From positions 1 through 64,000 of the forward strand of contig CBDCWT010000086.1 of the NCBI GenBank assembly GCA_965223305.1: a DNA stretch of 64,000 nt, read 5' to 3'. Positions 9,463-18,733 of the stretch are shown here, one piece after another. The notes beneath the pieces were generated by a model. It ran no database searches, was not told the DNA's origin, and saw only the letters and a program-made list of their open reading frames with translations. The translations under genes were made by a program, and so were the position numbers. How positions within the stretch are numbered: the first letter of the stretch is position 1; each line of letters opens with the position of its first letter. This DNA comes from CBDCWT01 sp965223305 (GTDB lineage Bacteria; Planctomycetota; Planctomycetia; Pirellulales; Pirellulaceae).

Positions 9463-10968
9463 ATGGGGCGCCCTGAGCTGATGTACAGACGAATCACCCG
9501 AACCGGGGTGCTCGCGTGTCTCACGTTGCTTGGCATGGAGAGCTTGGCAGCAAAAGACTACTTTTTAACGATCGGCGGAGGGTACTCGCCCCCTTCGAAC
9601 CAGGCATCACTCGAGAAGAACGTCCTCCTGCTCCAACGCCTGGTGGTCCATCAGCTCGACCAACCGCGCCACGACGTGCTCTTCGCAGACGGTGATGACC
9701 GGAGGCGAGACCTGAAGGTGGTCGATCGAACGTCGGTACCCAAGGCAAATCGTCTCATGGCCGAGTTCTTCGGTTCGGAACGTGAACTCGGACTGTCGTA
9801 TCGCAACCACCAGGTACCCCACGTTCGCGGCGCCGCGACTGCGGGGAACGTCCGCCAGTGGTTCAACAGTGTGGGTCAAACACTGCGTGATGGCGATCGT
9901 CTGATACTGTATGTAACCTCCCACGGTGACTCCAGCAGCGATGACGAGAACCCATACAACACGTCAATTTCGCTGTGGGACGACGAGCCACTCACCGTGA
10001 CCGATTTCGTCCACCTGCTCGACCGCTTACCGCGCGGCGTACGTGTCGTGGCGATCATGGTGCAGTGTCATGCAGGCGGGTTCGCGCGATTCCTCTTTGA
10101 CGGCGCTGACCCCCAAAGAGCCGTTTCTTCTCAGCAACGAGTGGGGTTCTTCGCCACAGTGCACGATCGCCAGGCAGCGGGCTGTACGCCTGAAGTTGAC
10201 GAAGCAACCTATGTTGAATACAGCACCTACTTCTGGGAGGCACTCGCCGGTCAAACCCGCATGGGCGAGGCAATCGATCCACCGGACTACGACCGGAACG
10301 GAGTTGTTTCCTTCGACGAGGCACATGCTTACACCGTCCTTGTGTCACATACCATCGATCTGCCGGTCAAGACGTCCGGAGAGTTCTTGCGCCTCTACAG
10401 TCAGTTTCGCGATGATGAGAATCCTCGTTTGCTACCGGAAAACGCGCGCTATGAGGTCGTGTTGGACCTGGCCAGACCAGCGGAAAGGGCCGTGCTCGAA
10501 GGTCTGTCGAAACGCTTACAGCTGACGGGAAACGCGAGGATCGAGGCGGCGCGGGGTGAAATCCGAAGTCGGTCGCGACGCGGTCCTCGGGGCCGCGGTC
10601 GACGCTTTGGCAGGAGGCGGCCTCCGGACCGTCCTGTCGATCGGCTGCGCCGCAAGATCGCCGATGATCTCGAAGAGAGATGGCCGGAACTAGCCAACCT
10701 GCTGAACCCCGTCGCGGTGGAGCTCGTCTCGACCCGTAGTGCCGAGTTCATTAGGGCAGTTGAAGAGCATCCGGACTACCCACGTTATCGTGAGCTCGCT
10801 GACCAACCGGCAGAGCGTGCTGATCCCGAAAAGGAGCGCGTCAAATACGAGCGATTCGTTCGCACCGCAGGGAACGTGATCCTCGCGGAGAACCTGAGAC
10901 GAGCGGGCGACCGCCACAGACTCGCTCAGTACCAGAGCATCATCGGCGCAGAGAGAACCTCACTTTAA
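9463..10968 (+). CDS. Secreted caspase-like (clan CD) cysteine peptidase
   Basis: A 501-residue protein with a probable signal peptide (ATG 9481: MYRRITRTGVLACLTLLGME, cleavage near SLAAKDYF; ATG 9463 also possible). The Cys/His dyad of clan CD peptidases (legumain/caspase-like) is visible: His in LILYVTSHGD (about residue 149 from ATG 9481) and Cys in VAIMVQCHAGGFA (about 196), with the expected roughly 47-residue spacing and hydrophobic strand before each. An EF-hand-type loop, DYDRNGVVSFDE, follows, suggesting calcium binding. The C-terminal 170 residues are charged, with an RS/RG-rich stretch (RSRSRRGPRGRGRRFGRRR). Substrate unknown. It is convergent with the next gene, overlapping by 9 bases. 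Confidence 0.7.
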   Translation: MGRPELMYRRITRTGVLACLTLLGMESLAAKDYFLTIGGGYSPPSNQASLEKNVLLLQRLVVHQLDQPRHDVLFADGDDRRRDLKVVDRTSVPKANRLMAEFFGSERELGLSYRNHQVPHVRGAATAGNVRQWFNSVGQTLRDGDRLILYVTSHGDSSSDDENPYNTSISLWDDEPLTVTDFVHLLDRLPRGVRVVAIMVQCHAGGFARFLFDGADPQRAVSSQQRVGFFATVHDRQAAGCTPEVDEATYVEYSTYFWEALAGQTRMGEAIDPPDYDRNGVVSFDEAHAYTVLVSHTIDLPVKTSGEFLRLYSQFRDDENPRLLPENARYEVVLDLARPAERAVLEGLSKRLQLTGNARIEAARGEIRSRSRRGPRGRGRRFGRRRPPDRPVDRLRRKIADDLEERWPELANLLNPVAVELVSTRSAEFIRAVEEHPDYPRYRELADQPAERADPEKERVKYERFVRTAGNVILAENLRRAGDRHRLAQYQSIIGAERTSL

Positions 10969-11841
10969 CCCAGCGTCCGGTAGGCCAGGTCCTCCCGGGT
11001 GGGCGGTGGTCTGGCCGCCGCGGCGGCGGCCCGTCACGAGAAACAGACCTGCCACCAACACGCCTCCGATGTAACCCCATACTGCTCCAAGTACGACCAG
11101 ATGGGCGCACAGAAAAACAGCGTCCGCCACAGTCGAAACACTCGCCGTTAGCACCGGCCCGGCATTCAGACCCGCCGCAATCCAGGTGACGGCAGACCCC
11201 AACGGCAGCAATAGCGCACCGGTCCCCATCGAAATGGCGCGCGGCACTGAATTGATCAGCATCTGAGAACCGGCAACCACACTCAAGAATCCACCCAGGC
11301 ACACCGGTACGCCAACAGGGATGCCCAGCCGCTGGGAAGCCGCGAAAAACGACGAAATGACGAGCACGATGAACATCACGGCGCCCAAACTGAACTGGCG
11401 TGGAACGCCGACTGTTCTGGCGATCTCCGGGAGAGCGAGACTGCGTCTCCTGGCCCACCAACAAGCTATAAAGCAACCCCAACCAGGCAGTACAACCAAC
11501 CCCAGCGGAAAACCGTAAAGGGCGAGCGAAAACGCGAGTTGTCCGCCCCCTGATATCGGCACCAGCACAACGCAGACGGCGATACCCGCCATCTGCCCTA
11601 GGAGAAACAAGCCCAGTCCGTGTTCTCTCCACGGTCGCCAATAAAGGCCAACCAGAGCCGCCACCGCGGCGGCGGCGAAACCATAGCGGGACAAGTCGTA
11701 GCCGATGGATCCGATAGCGCCTACCGGCAACAACGCCGCAAACCAGAGGACGCCAGCGAGCAACCCGTAAAGCAAGAACGACGCAGCCCGATAGTGGCAG
11801 AAAGATGGGCAGCCTGTGGTCGAGCAGTGTGACATGCTCAC
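10960..11841 (-). CDS. Polytopic membrane protein, function unknown
   Basis: A 293-residue hydrophobic protein with about 8 predicted membrane helices (for example SFLLYGLLAGVLWFAALLPV, LGAVMFIVLVISSFFAASQR, GYIGGVLVAGLFLVTG) and a short Pro/Gly C-terminus. No recognised family motif. GTG 11841 or ATG 11835 starts it; the stop of the dockerin gene (11838) overlaps this start by 4 bases, so the two genes are probably translationally coupled. This suggests a shared role, perhaps export or anchoring of the dockerin protein, but that is inference. A longer ORF in another frame over the same bases is a GC-driven shadow. Confidence 0.7.
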   Translation of the reverse strand: MSMSHCSTTGCPSFCHYRAASFLLYGLLAGVLWFAALLPVGAIGSIGYDLSRYGFAAAAVAALVGLYWRPWREHGLGLFLLGQMAGIAVCVVLVPISGGGQLAFSLALYGFPLGLVVLPGWGCFIACWWARRRSLALPEIARTVGVPRQFSLGAVMFIVLVISSFFAASQRLGIPVGVPVCLGGFLSVVAGSQMLINSVPRAISMGTGALLLPLGSAVTWIAAGLNAGPVLTASVSTVADAVFLCAHLVVLGAVWGYIGGVLVAGLFLVTGRRRGGQTTAHPGGPGLPDAGLK

Positions 11842-14800
11842 ATTCTATCGTGCGGCGGCGCGGGCACGACAGACGAGCGGTGAATCCCCTCTTCAAGCAA
11901 GTCGGCCAACAAGAAACAAAGTTGATCGTCGCCTCCATCAAGGCAGCCCATCACCCAATCAACCTCCTCAGCTGAACTCGCTTGCCACGGAGCCGGAGCA
12001 AACGGAAGCTCGAAGTCCTCAGTGCCACTGGATTGCCGCTGTCGACGGGCTGCCGGCGTCTCACGAGCGGCTGGCCGGCCAGACCAACTTGCTGGCCCGC
12101 CCAGCCCGGCGATGACAATCTCGCCAGGAATGCCCGGTATCTCCGGCACCTCGATCAGCGCCGCAGCCTGCGCCACCAGCGACGCGTCCGCGGCGTTGAC
12201 AACACCGTTTCCGCTGACGTCCGCTAACACGAGGGGATCGGAGCGGGGCGTTGCGGCAAGCCCTGTGTCCACCAAAGCGGCAAGGCGGGCAACCTGCGAT
12301 GCGTCCGTAGCGTTGATGCGACCATTGCCGGAGACTTCGCCGAAAAAAGTGACCACGTGCACGGCGTCGTCGGAGATCGAGGGAATGGTATCCGCGCTCG
12401 CATCAGTGATCACCACACTGTGAATGTCCAGAACCTGTTGCCGTCCGTAGCTGGCACTCGCACCCGCGGCGGGAATACTGGCTTGTAGATTCGCCACGAC
12501 ATTGCCACCGGGCGGCAGATCGGCCGTGCTAGTGATGCTGAGCACTGCGGTGCCCGCGGTCGAGGTATCCAGCACGACGGTTGAGCCCTCTGGCAACGCC
12601 GCCCCAGCGGTTGCTCCACTGAGTACGAGCAGCGAAGGATCGTAGTCGACTTGGATCTGTACGTTTCTCACACCCGCCCCTTCGCTAAGCGTGAGCGGGA
12701 TGCCCACCCCGGCATCCGCCGGGAGATTCACATCCTGGCCCGGGCCACGAGCGAAATCCGGCACGCCGACTCTTACCGCATTGGCCGCGGGTTCTGAGAT
12801 CGTAAAGGTGGTGCTAAAGTCGCCACCAGCCGTTCCGCTCTCGTCGCCATCCAACAACAGCCCCGCCCTGTCCACGAATCCGTCGATCGCGCTGCGCAGC
12901 GTCACCGTATACAAGTCCGGCACGAGTGGATCGCCGGTCTTGACAAAGCTGACTTTGCGAAGCGACGCGTCGACGACTAGCGAACCCGACACCGGACCGA
13001 CGGTGGCTCCCTGTAGCACGGCATCCGGTGCTCCCAACTCGGCAGCCTGTGCGTCGTAGAGGTTCAGCTCGTCCCTCTCCAGATCGGAACTGAACTCCGC
13101 AACAAACCCTGAATCTGTAGGCGTCAACGAAGTCACCAGCAGCGATTGTATGTCGTCGTTCTGGATCGTACCGGTTGTCGCCGTCGATGACTCGATCACC
13201 TGTGTCGTCGCCGGCGAAGGACTCGAGAGCACGACCGAAAACGTATCGTTCTGCTCCAATAGCAGATCTCCGGTGACGTCGATGGTAACTGTCTGATTGG
13301 TCTCGCCAGCAGCAAAGTTGATCACTCCGCTGGGCAACTCGCCACCAAAGTCAGCGGCATCGGCCGGATGAGCGCCGCTGCCAAGCACTGAGAAACCGAC
13401 AGATGATTCACCGGCCGTATCCCCAGCGCGGCTAACTGAAAACGTAAAGGGCGTCACGCCGGTATCGCCTTCCGGTTTCTCGGCATCCGCGGCAGTGATG
13501 GCCAGCAGCGCGTTGCCCTGCCGGTTCAACCACACGCGATTTCCCTGATCCCGATTCACCACGAACGCATCCAAGTCGCCGTCGCCATCCAGATCACCGA
13601 GCGCTACGTCGAAGCTGAAGTGTTTTCCCAGATCTTGCTCGCTGTCTGTAAACACGCCGCCGTCGTTCAGCCAAACTCGGTTGCCTTCGTTGAAGTTGGT
13701 GACGAATGCATCCAAGTCACCATCGCCGTCGACATCTCCCAACTCCATTCCCCAACTGTCGTGATCTCCTAGGCTCTGGCCGCTGTCGGAAAGCACTCCA
13801 CTGCCATCGTTCACCCAGACTCGGTTGCCCTGAAAGCTGTTCGCCACAAAAGCGTCGAGATCGCCGTCGCCATCAACATCACCCAAGGCAATGCCGCAAC
13901 TGTCGTGATCTCCTAGGCTCTGACCGCTATCAGCAAAGACACCGCCAGTGTTCAGCCAGAGACGATTGCCCTGAAAACTGTTGCCAACGAAAGCGTCGAG
14001 GTCGCCATCCGAGTCGAAGTCGCCAAGTGAGACGCGTTCGCTGGCGTGATTCCCAAGAATCTGGCCACTGTCAGTAAACTGTCCGCCTTCATTCAGCCAC
14101 ACGCGGTTGGGCTGCCGGAGGTTGGCGATGTACGCGTCTAGATCGCCATCCCCGTCCAGATCACCCAACGAGACGCTGTAGCTGTCGGAATCTCCCAGGC
14201 TCTGTCCGCTGTCCACAAACTGACCACCATCGTTGATCCACACGCGGTTGCCTTGAAAGCGGTTGCTGACAAACGCGTCCAGATCGCCATCGCCATCCAG
14301 ATCTCCCAACTCGATGCCACGGCTGGCATGATCTCCCAGCAACTGCCCACTGTCGCTGAACTGGCCACCTTCGTTGATCCAGACCAAGTTGGCCTGAGTT
14401 CCGACATTCGCCACAAAGGCATCCAGGTCGCCGTCGCCATCCAAGTCACCCAATTCGACACCACGGCTGCGGTGGTCTCCCAAACTCTGGTGGACCTCGA
14501 CGAAGTTGGCGTCGCCGCCTGCAACCCCGGCGCGAAACTGCCACGTGTACGGCGTCGCCGCCTGACCGCCGACCGCCTGAACAGCGGGCGTGACCGTAGC
14601 GGCCACAACTTCGCCGGGAAAGAACTCTGCAGTCAAATCGACGGTTACAGTAGCGTTCGTGGCCGAGACCGGCTCGATCAATCGTCCACGCTGTTTCGAC
14701 TGCACCGAGAAACTCTGCCCCGTCGCAGTAGCAGGCTCAATGTTCGCATCAAACGTGGCAGTAATGTCGGCCGAGCTTGCCGCGACGTGTGAGTTGGCCG

Positions 14801-14933
14801 GCGGATCAACACTGGTAACCGCGGTCAAAAGTAGCCGTCGCTCGAGTAGCTCGCCGAGCAACCGGCGAGCTGGTCGTGGGCGATGGCTTCCACGTCGAAC
14901 GGTCACCCTGCGGCCACTGGTCTTGTTGCGCAT
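11838..14933 (-). CDS. Large secreted FG-GAP/VCBS, Calx-beta, cohesin-like and dockerin protein
   Basis: An intact 1,031-residue protein with a GGGGAG ribosome site before ATG. It starts with a basic stretch and the planctomycete signature LLGELLERRLLLTAVTSVDP, then an Ig-like Big_5-type domain (about 40-130), seven FG-GAP/VCBS repeats of 50-55 residues with core LGDLDGDGDLDAFV (about 145-500), a Calx-beta domain (about 505-610, ending TGTIQNDD), a beta domain (about 615-720), a cohesin-like domain (VQIQVDYDPSLLVLSG; about 730-850) and a type I dockerin pair (DVSGNGVVNAADASLVAQAA; about 862-925). It is likely a calcium-binding surface or extracellular protein in adhesion or polysaccharide binding. 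The repeat blocks are very similar in DNA too, suggesting recent internal duplication. Confidence 0.85.
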   Translation of the reverse strand: MRNKTSGRRVTVRRGSHRPRPARRLLGELLERRLLLTAVTSVDPPANSHVAASSADITATFDANIEPATATGQSFSVQSKQRGRLIEPVSATNATVTVDLTAEFFPGEVVAATVTPAVQAVGGQAATPYTWQFRAGVAGGDANFVEVHQSLGDHRSRGVELGDLDGDGDLDAFVANVGTQANLVWINEGGQFSDSGQLLGDHASRGIELGDLDGDGDLDAFVSNRFQGNRVWINDGGQFVDSGQSLGDSDSYSVSLGDLDGDGDLDAYIANLRQPNRVWLNEGGQFTDSGQILGNHASERVSLGDFDSDGDLDAFVGNSFQGNRLWLNTGGVFADSGQSLGDHDSCGIALGDVDGDGDLDAFVANSFQGNRVWVNDGSGVLSDSGQSLGDHDSWGMELGDVDGDGDLDAFVTNFNEGNRVWLNDGGVFTDSEQDLGKHFSFDVALGDLDGDGDLDAFVVNRDQGNRVWLNRQGNALLAITAADAEKPEGDTGVTPFTFSVSRAGDTAGESSVGFSVLGSGAHPADAADFGGELPSGVINFAAGETNQTVTIDVTGDLLLEQNDTFSVVLSSPSPATTQVIESSTATTGTIQNDDIQSLLVTSLTPTDSGFVAEFSSDLERDELNLYDAQAAELGAPDAVLQGATVGPVSGSLVVDASLRKVSFVKTGDPLVPDLYTVTLRSAIDGFVDRAGLLLDGDESGTAGGDFSTTFTISEPAANAVRVGVPDFARGPGQDVNLPADAGVGIPLTLSEGAGVRNVQIQVDYDPSLLVLSGATAGAALPEGSTVVLDTSTAGTAVLSITSTADLPPGGNVVANLQASIPAAGASASYGRQQVLDIHSVVITDASADTIPSISDDAVHVVTFFGEVSGNGRINATDASQVARLAALVDTGLAATPRSDPLVLADVSGNGVVNAADASLVAQAAALIEVPEIPGIPGEIVIAGLGGPASWSGRPAARETPAARRQRQSSGTEDFELPFAPAPWQASSAEEVDWVMGCLDGGDDQLCFLLADLLEEGIHRSSVVPAPPHDRM

Positions 14934-15216
14934 GGTTCACTCCCCGGTCATCTTCTCGAAGGACGTCAGTCCGGTTGGCTTGTGCAGACCGGAACGAGAG
15001 GTCGTAACTGTTTTCGTGGCCAGGAAGAAGCGCATCGAATGGATGTGCCGGCGGCGAAGACGCTGTATCGCGTAGGCAGGTCAAGCGTCCCGCGCAATGG
15101 TAACGCGGCGCGTTACGAGCGTCAAGCATTGCGAGCACAATACCCGCTCTGGGGGCCTTGTTGGCCTATCACATCGGCTTAAGATGACCGAACAGAACAA
15201 GGCAAACGGAGTAACT

Positions 15217-15423
15217 ATGAACCAACCCATCCGACTCTGGCCGTTGGCGCTGCTGGTGTTGCTGCTGGCGCTGTACGCGAACTTCTGGATGTGGGATGCC
15301 GATGCAATCGTGTTCGGCTTTCCAATCAACTTGCTCTACCACGTTGGTGTCTGCGTACTTGCTTCGATCACGATGGTGGTGATCACGGTCTTCGGTTGGC
15401 CGCATGAACTAGACCAGGAATAG
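15217..15423 (+). CDS. DUF3311-type small membrane protein
   Basis: A 68-residue protein with two hydrophobic helices (LWPLALLVLLLALYANFW and GVCVLASITMVVITVFGW) separated by FGFPINLLYH. Small two-helix proteins of the DUF3311/YhdT type are encoded directly before sodium:solute symporters and are thought to be accessory subunits, as in the YhdT-PanF pair. ATG 15217 has GGAG 5 bases upstream; the frame is open to 15097, but the upstream part is not conserved-looking. The symporter gene starts 42 bases downstream on the same strand, supporting an operon. Confidence 0.8.
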   Translation: MNQPIRLWPLALLVLLLALYANFWMWDADAIVFGFPINLLYHVGVCVLASITMVVITVFGWPHELDQE

Positions 15424-15464
15424 CATTCACTCTCTCTTGTCACACAATTGACTGGTCTCCACTG

Positions 15465-16925
15465 ATGGTCATCGCCGTCGTCACCGTTTATCTGTTGCTG
15501 GTCATCCTGGTGGGCAACATGGGGCACCGCCTGTTCCGAGCGACCGGCGATGACTATTTCATTGCCAGTCGCACCATCGGGCCGTTCGTGCTGCTGATGA
15601 CGCTGCTGGGCACAAACATGACGGCGTTCACGATGCTGGGAGCGTCGAACCAATCCTATGCCAACGGCATCGTCGTCTTCTTATTGATGGCGTCCAGCTC
15701 GGCGATCATCATTCCATTCCTGTTTTACTACTGCGGGACGCGCTGCTGGTGGCTGGGAAAACGGTTCGGCTACGTGACCCAAGTTCAGTTGATTCGGGAC
15801 CGCTACGGCTCGGGCGCATTGGGCACTCTGTTGTTCCTGGTGGTTGTGTTGTTGATGCTGCCCTACATCTTGATTGGTGTTAAAGGTGGTGGCGACACAA
15901 TGACTGCGCTCACCGGTGGCAGCTGGCCGGGCTGGGCGGGCAGCCTTATTGTGTGCGGCGTCACATTTGTCTACGTCACTTACGGAGGGATGCGCAGCAC
16001 CGCCTGGGCCAACACGTTCCAAACTTCCGTTTTCATGATCGTCGGGGCGCTCGCTTGGTTTGTCGTTATGAATCGCTACGGCGGGATGGGACAGGCCATG
16101 GAGACACTCCGCGAAAGCCGGCGGGAGTTGGTCGTGGTGGGACGCGGCCGCTTCGTCACGCTGCAGATACTGTCGTTCGCATTGGTGCCGCTGTGCACCG
16201 CCGCCTTCCCACACATCTACAGCCACTGGCTCTCCGCGCGGCGGGCCACGGCTTTCCGAACGACTGTCGTGTTCTATCCACTTTGCATCGCTGCGATCTG
16301 GATTCCGTCGGTGACGCTGGGGAGCATAGGGAACATCGACTTTGGTCCGGACAATCTGCGAGGCCCGATTTTGGTGGCTCTGATTCTGGACAACGCCAGC
16401 GGGATTCTGGCAGGCTGCCTGGCCGCCGGCGTGTTTGCCGCCATCATGTCGTCACTCGACTCACAGACGTTGTCGCTGGGTGCAATGTTCACCGAAGACA
16501 TTGTGCGTTATTACGGCTTTGGCGGCAGGCTGAGCGATCGACAACAGGTACTCTTCGGTCGGCTCTTCGTGGTCGGCTTCCTCGTGCTCGCGTTCGTCTG
16601 CTCGCTGTTTACGACTCGATCGATCTTTGCGCTGGGAACCTGGTCGCTGACCGGCTTCGCCGGACTGCTGCCGGTATTCCTGGGAGCACTCTATTGGCGC
16701 CGCAGCACCAAAGCCGGCGCCGCAGCGGCGATTCTCGTCACGACTGGCCTATGGGTCTATTTCTACCTGGACTCGCTGGGCGCAGAGGGACACTATTCCG
16801 TTGGCGGAACAGGACTGATGCCGGTCGCCGTCATCGTCCCAGCATCCGCTGTGGCATTGGTCGCGGTTTCGCGAGTCACCAAACCACCGGACGATGTCGA
16901 ACGATTCTTTCCACCCCAGCTGTGA
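15465..16925 (+). CDS. Sodium:solute symporter (SSS family)
   Basis: An intact 486-residue inner-membrane transporter with about 13 helices. Family features: DDYFIASRTIGPFVLLMTL, TAFTMLGASNQSYANG, TYGGMRSTAWANTFQTSVFM and AAIMSSLDSQTLSLGAMFTED, the last being the sodium-site helix. With the upstream DUF3311-type gene it resembles the YhdT/PanF-like two-component arrangement; the substrate is unknown. It shares little sequence with the symporter at 6142, so it is not a recent duplicate. A strong inverted repeat follows its stop. Confidence 0.9.
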   Translation: MVIAVVTVYLLLVILVGNMGHRLFRATGDDYFIASRTIGPFVLLMTLLGTNMTAFTMLGASNQSYANGIVVFLLMASSSAIIIPFLFYYCGTRCWWLGKRFGYVTQVQLIRDRYGSGALGTLLFLVVVLLMLPYILIGVKGGGDTMTALTGGSWPGWAGSLIVCGVTFVYVTYGGMRSTAWANTFQTSVFMIVGALAWFVVMNRYGGMGQAMETLRESRRELVVVGRGRFVTLQILSFALVPLCTAAFPHIYSHWLSARRATAFRTTVVFYPLCIAAIWIPSVTLGSIGNIDFGPDNLRGPILVALILDNASGILAGCLAAGVFAAIMSSLDSQTLSLGAMFTEDIVRYYGFGGRLSDRQQVLFGRLFVVGFLVLAFVCSLFTTRSIFALGTWSLTGFAGLLPVFLGALYWRRSTKAGAAAAILVTTGLWVYFYLDSLGAEGHYSVGGTGLMPVAVIVPASAVALVAVSRVTKPPDDVERFFPPQL

Positions 16926-16936
16926 GCAAAGGTCTG

Positions 16937-17005
16937 GTAGCCGAATTCGCCAGAGTTTGGCGGAATCATGCAGACCACCAGCCAAACTCTGGCGAGTTCG
17001 GCTAC
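16937..17005. repeat. GTAGCCGAATTCGCCAGAGTTTGGC inverted repeat (possible bidirectional terminator)
   Basis: The left arm starts GTAGCCGAATTCGCCAGAGT and the right arm ends ACTCTGGCGAGTTCGGCTAC, giving a nearly perfect stem of about 25 bp with a 19-base loop. It lies between convergent genes, so termination is plausible. Single arms of the same family occur at 20847 and 60868, arguing for an interspersed repeat. Confidence 0.7.
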
Positions 17006-17012
17006 GATTCCG

Positions 17013-17042
17013 AATCAGCCGCTCGGCGTTAGCCGACGGTTT
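17013..17042. repeat. AATCAGCCG..GCGTTAGCC repeat unit
   Basis: Reads AATCAGCCGCTCGGCGTTAG, then CCGACGGTTT, matching the interspersed family seen at 5920 (interrupted), 49772-49838 and, inverted, 60831-60862. No coding potential. Confidence 0.6.
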
Positions 17043-17080
17043 CTTGCGCTCTCGGCTCGGCGGGAGCCTCGCCCTCCCGG

Positions 17081-18409
17081 TCAATTACCTGTGCCGCGGC
17101 TCTCCCATTCGTCAACGCGGTGAAAGCGCCTGGCCTTCATTTCAAAACGAGGCAGCGAGCCGGGGGCCGCGCTCGTAACTTCGACGTAGAATCCGAGCTG
17201 GTTGTGAAAGCTGTTCTTGAGTTGCTCCAACAGGCCGGCCACGTCCGGCAGACCCTCCACAGGCTCGACGACCACGCGCAAGTGCTGCATCGAACGGACC
17301 GTCCTGACTTCAATACGAAACTCGTCGATCTCTTCAAACTGGCGAACGATCGCCTCAATACCTGAAGGAAAGACGTTGTTGCCACGGACAGTGATCATCT
17401 GATCCACGCGGCCTATCACTCCTCCTTCCAGGCGGGTGAGCTGGATTCCGGTGGATGATGGTGTGGTCGCAACCTGGACCAAGTCCCCGGTTCGGTAGCG
17501 AAACAACGGACGCCCCCGGCGACCGAGGTTCGTCAGCAGTAGCTCTCCGACTTCGCCCGGCAGCACGGGTTCGAACGTATCCGGCGAGACAACTTCTGCG
17601 ATGCACTCGGTCTCCAACACCATCAAGCTGCCCGGATCGTCTATATGCTCGGTGGCCAGCGAACCGATTTCAGTCATTCCCCAATGATCGACCACCCGCG
17701 CTCCCCACGCCTCTTCGATCCGTTGGCGGACCGCCGGAATACTGCCTCCTGGCTCGCCCGCCACGATCAGCAAGCGGACCGGACCATCTGCCAGATCGAT
17801 GCCGTTTTGCTTGGCGACCTCCGCCATTCGCAGCGCATACGTCGGCACACAACAGACGACGGTCGCCGAGTTCTGTTCGATCAAGTCCAAGCGTCTTAGG
17901 GTGCTCAAGCCACCACCAGGAATGCACATGTTGCCCAGCCGACTTGCTCCCTCAAACGCGGCCCAGAATCCGATAAAGGGGCCAAATGAAAAAGCAAAGA
18001 AGAGCCGATCGTCAGAACGAAGATCGATCAAGCTGAACTTCTGCCGCCAGCACTCCATGAACCAATCCCAATCGTCAGGCGTGTCGGGCCAGCGCAAAGC
18101 AACTCCGCTTGTCCCAGATGTTTGATGCAATCGGCTATAGGACTCGATTGGATAGGTCAGGTTCGTACCATACGGTGGTTGAGCGGCTTGGTCCTCCACG
18201 AGATCGTTCTTGGCGGTCACCGGCAGGCGAGCCAGATCGTCCACTCCGCGTACCGACGCCACATCGACACCAGCCGCTGAAAAACGGCGCTGCCAAAACT
18301 TGTTCCGCGACGAGACCAGCTCCAAGAGCGCAACGAGTCGCTCGGACTGCACATCACGAATCCTGGATCGATTCAACCAAATCTGCTCAGGAACTTCGTT
18401 CTCAGACAT
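17081..18409 (-). CDS. Phenylacetate-CoA ligase-like AMP-forming enzyme
   Basis: A 442-residue cytosolic adenylate-forming enzyme of the PaaK/CapK group. Motifs: RLHQTSGTSGVALRW (phosphate-binding loop), VDHWGMTEIG (adenine site), PLFRYRTGDLVQ, and GRVDQMITVRGNNVFPSGIE (hinge and C-terminal subdomain). The family activates aryl or other carboxylic acids to acyl-AMP and then CoA thioesters; the substrate here need not be phenylacetate because no paa genes are near. ATG 18409 (MSENEVPEQIW) is chosen because the upstream extension of the same frame is encoded by interspersed repeat DNA. Confidence 0.85.
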   Translation of the reverse strand: MSENEVPEQIWLNRSRIRDVQSERLVALLELVSSRNKFWQRRFSAAGVDVASVRGVDDLARLPVTAKNDLVEDQAAQPPYGTNLTYPIESYSRLHQTSGTSGVALRWPDTPDDWDWFMECWRQKFSLIDLRSDDRLFFAFSFGPFIGFWAAFEGASRLGNMCIPGGGLSTLRRLDLIEQNSATVVCCVPTYALRMAEVAKQNGIDLADGPVRLLIVAGEPGGSIPAVRQRIEEAWGARVVDHWGMTEIGSLATEHIDDPGSLMVLETECIAEVVSPDTFEPVLPGEVGELLLTNLGRRGRPLFRYRTGDLVQVATTPSSTGIQLTRLEGGVIGRVDQMITVRGNNVFPSGIEAIVRQFEEIDEFRIEVRTVRSMQHLRVVVEPVEGLPDVAGLLEQLKNSFHNQLGFYVEVTSAAPGSLPRFEMKARRFHRVDEWESRGTGN

Positions 18410-18440
18410 GTTGTTTCTTTCGCCCCAGTGCCGGCTCAAC

Positions 18441-18690
18441 CGTAGGTGCGAAGCGTAAGTTTTTGCAGTTGCACGTATCGCCTCAATCGTAACCCGAAGC
18501 GTAAGCGAGGGAATGACTTGCGATGGCACCCTCGCTGACGCTTTTGAAGTTGAGCTGTTGGCTCAATCGGAAGTGCGAAGCGCAAGTTTTGAAGTTGCGC
18601 ATTTCGCCGCAATCGTAAGCGCGAAGCGTAAGCGAGGGACTGACTTGCGTTGGTACACCAACTCCCCCTCGCTGACGCTTCGGGTTATGA
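18441..18690. repeat. Second cluster of GAAGCG-type palindromic repeats
   Basis: Several copies of CCCGAAGCGTAAGCGAGGGA or CGCGAAGCGTAAGCGAGGGA, with inverse CCCTCGCTGACGCTTCGGG near 18660-18685, separated by CAATCGTAA spacers. It fills the 18410-18733 gap between two minus-strand genes, which otherwise holds no gene. Same family as 5281-5456. Confidence 0.65.
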
Positions 18691-18733
18691 TCGAGATAAT
18701 GTAACTGCAAAACGCGAAGCCGTTCTGGTCGAT

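Noticed and set aside
10940..11941. A 333-codon minus-strand ORF overlapping the 10960-11841 membrane protein
   Set aside because: Arg/Gly/Cys-rich with no helices or motifs; the alternative frame has clear membrane helices and a start coupled to the upstream stop.
13560..14480. Regularly spaced repeats resembling a CRISPR array
   Set aside because: They are the codons of the FG-GAP repeats, about 160 bp apart and in frame, without short conserved palindromic repeats.
15953..17032. A 359-codon plus-strand ORF across the second symporter
   Set aside because: A +1 shadow of the symporter frame, His/Arg-rich with no hydrophobic pattern.
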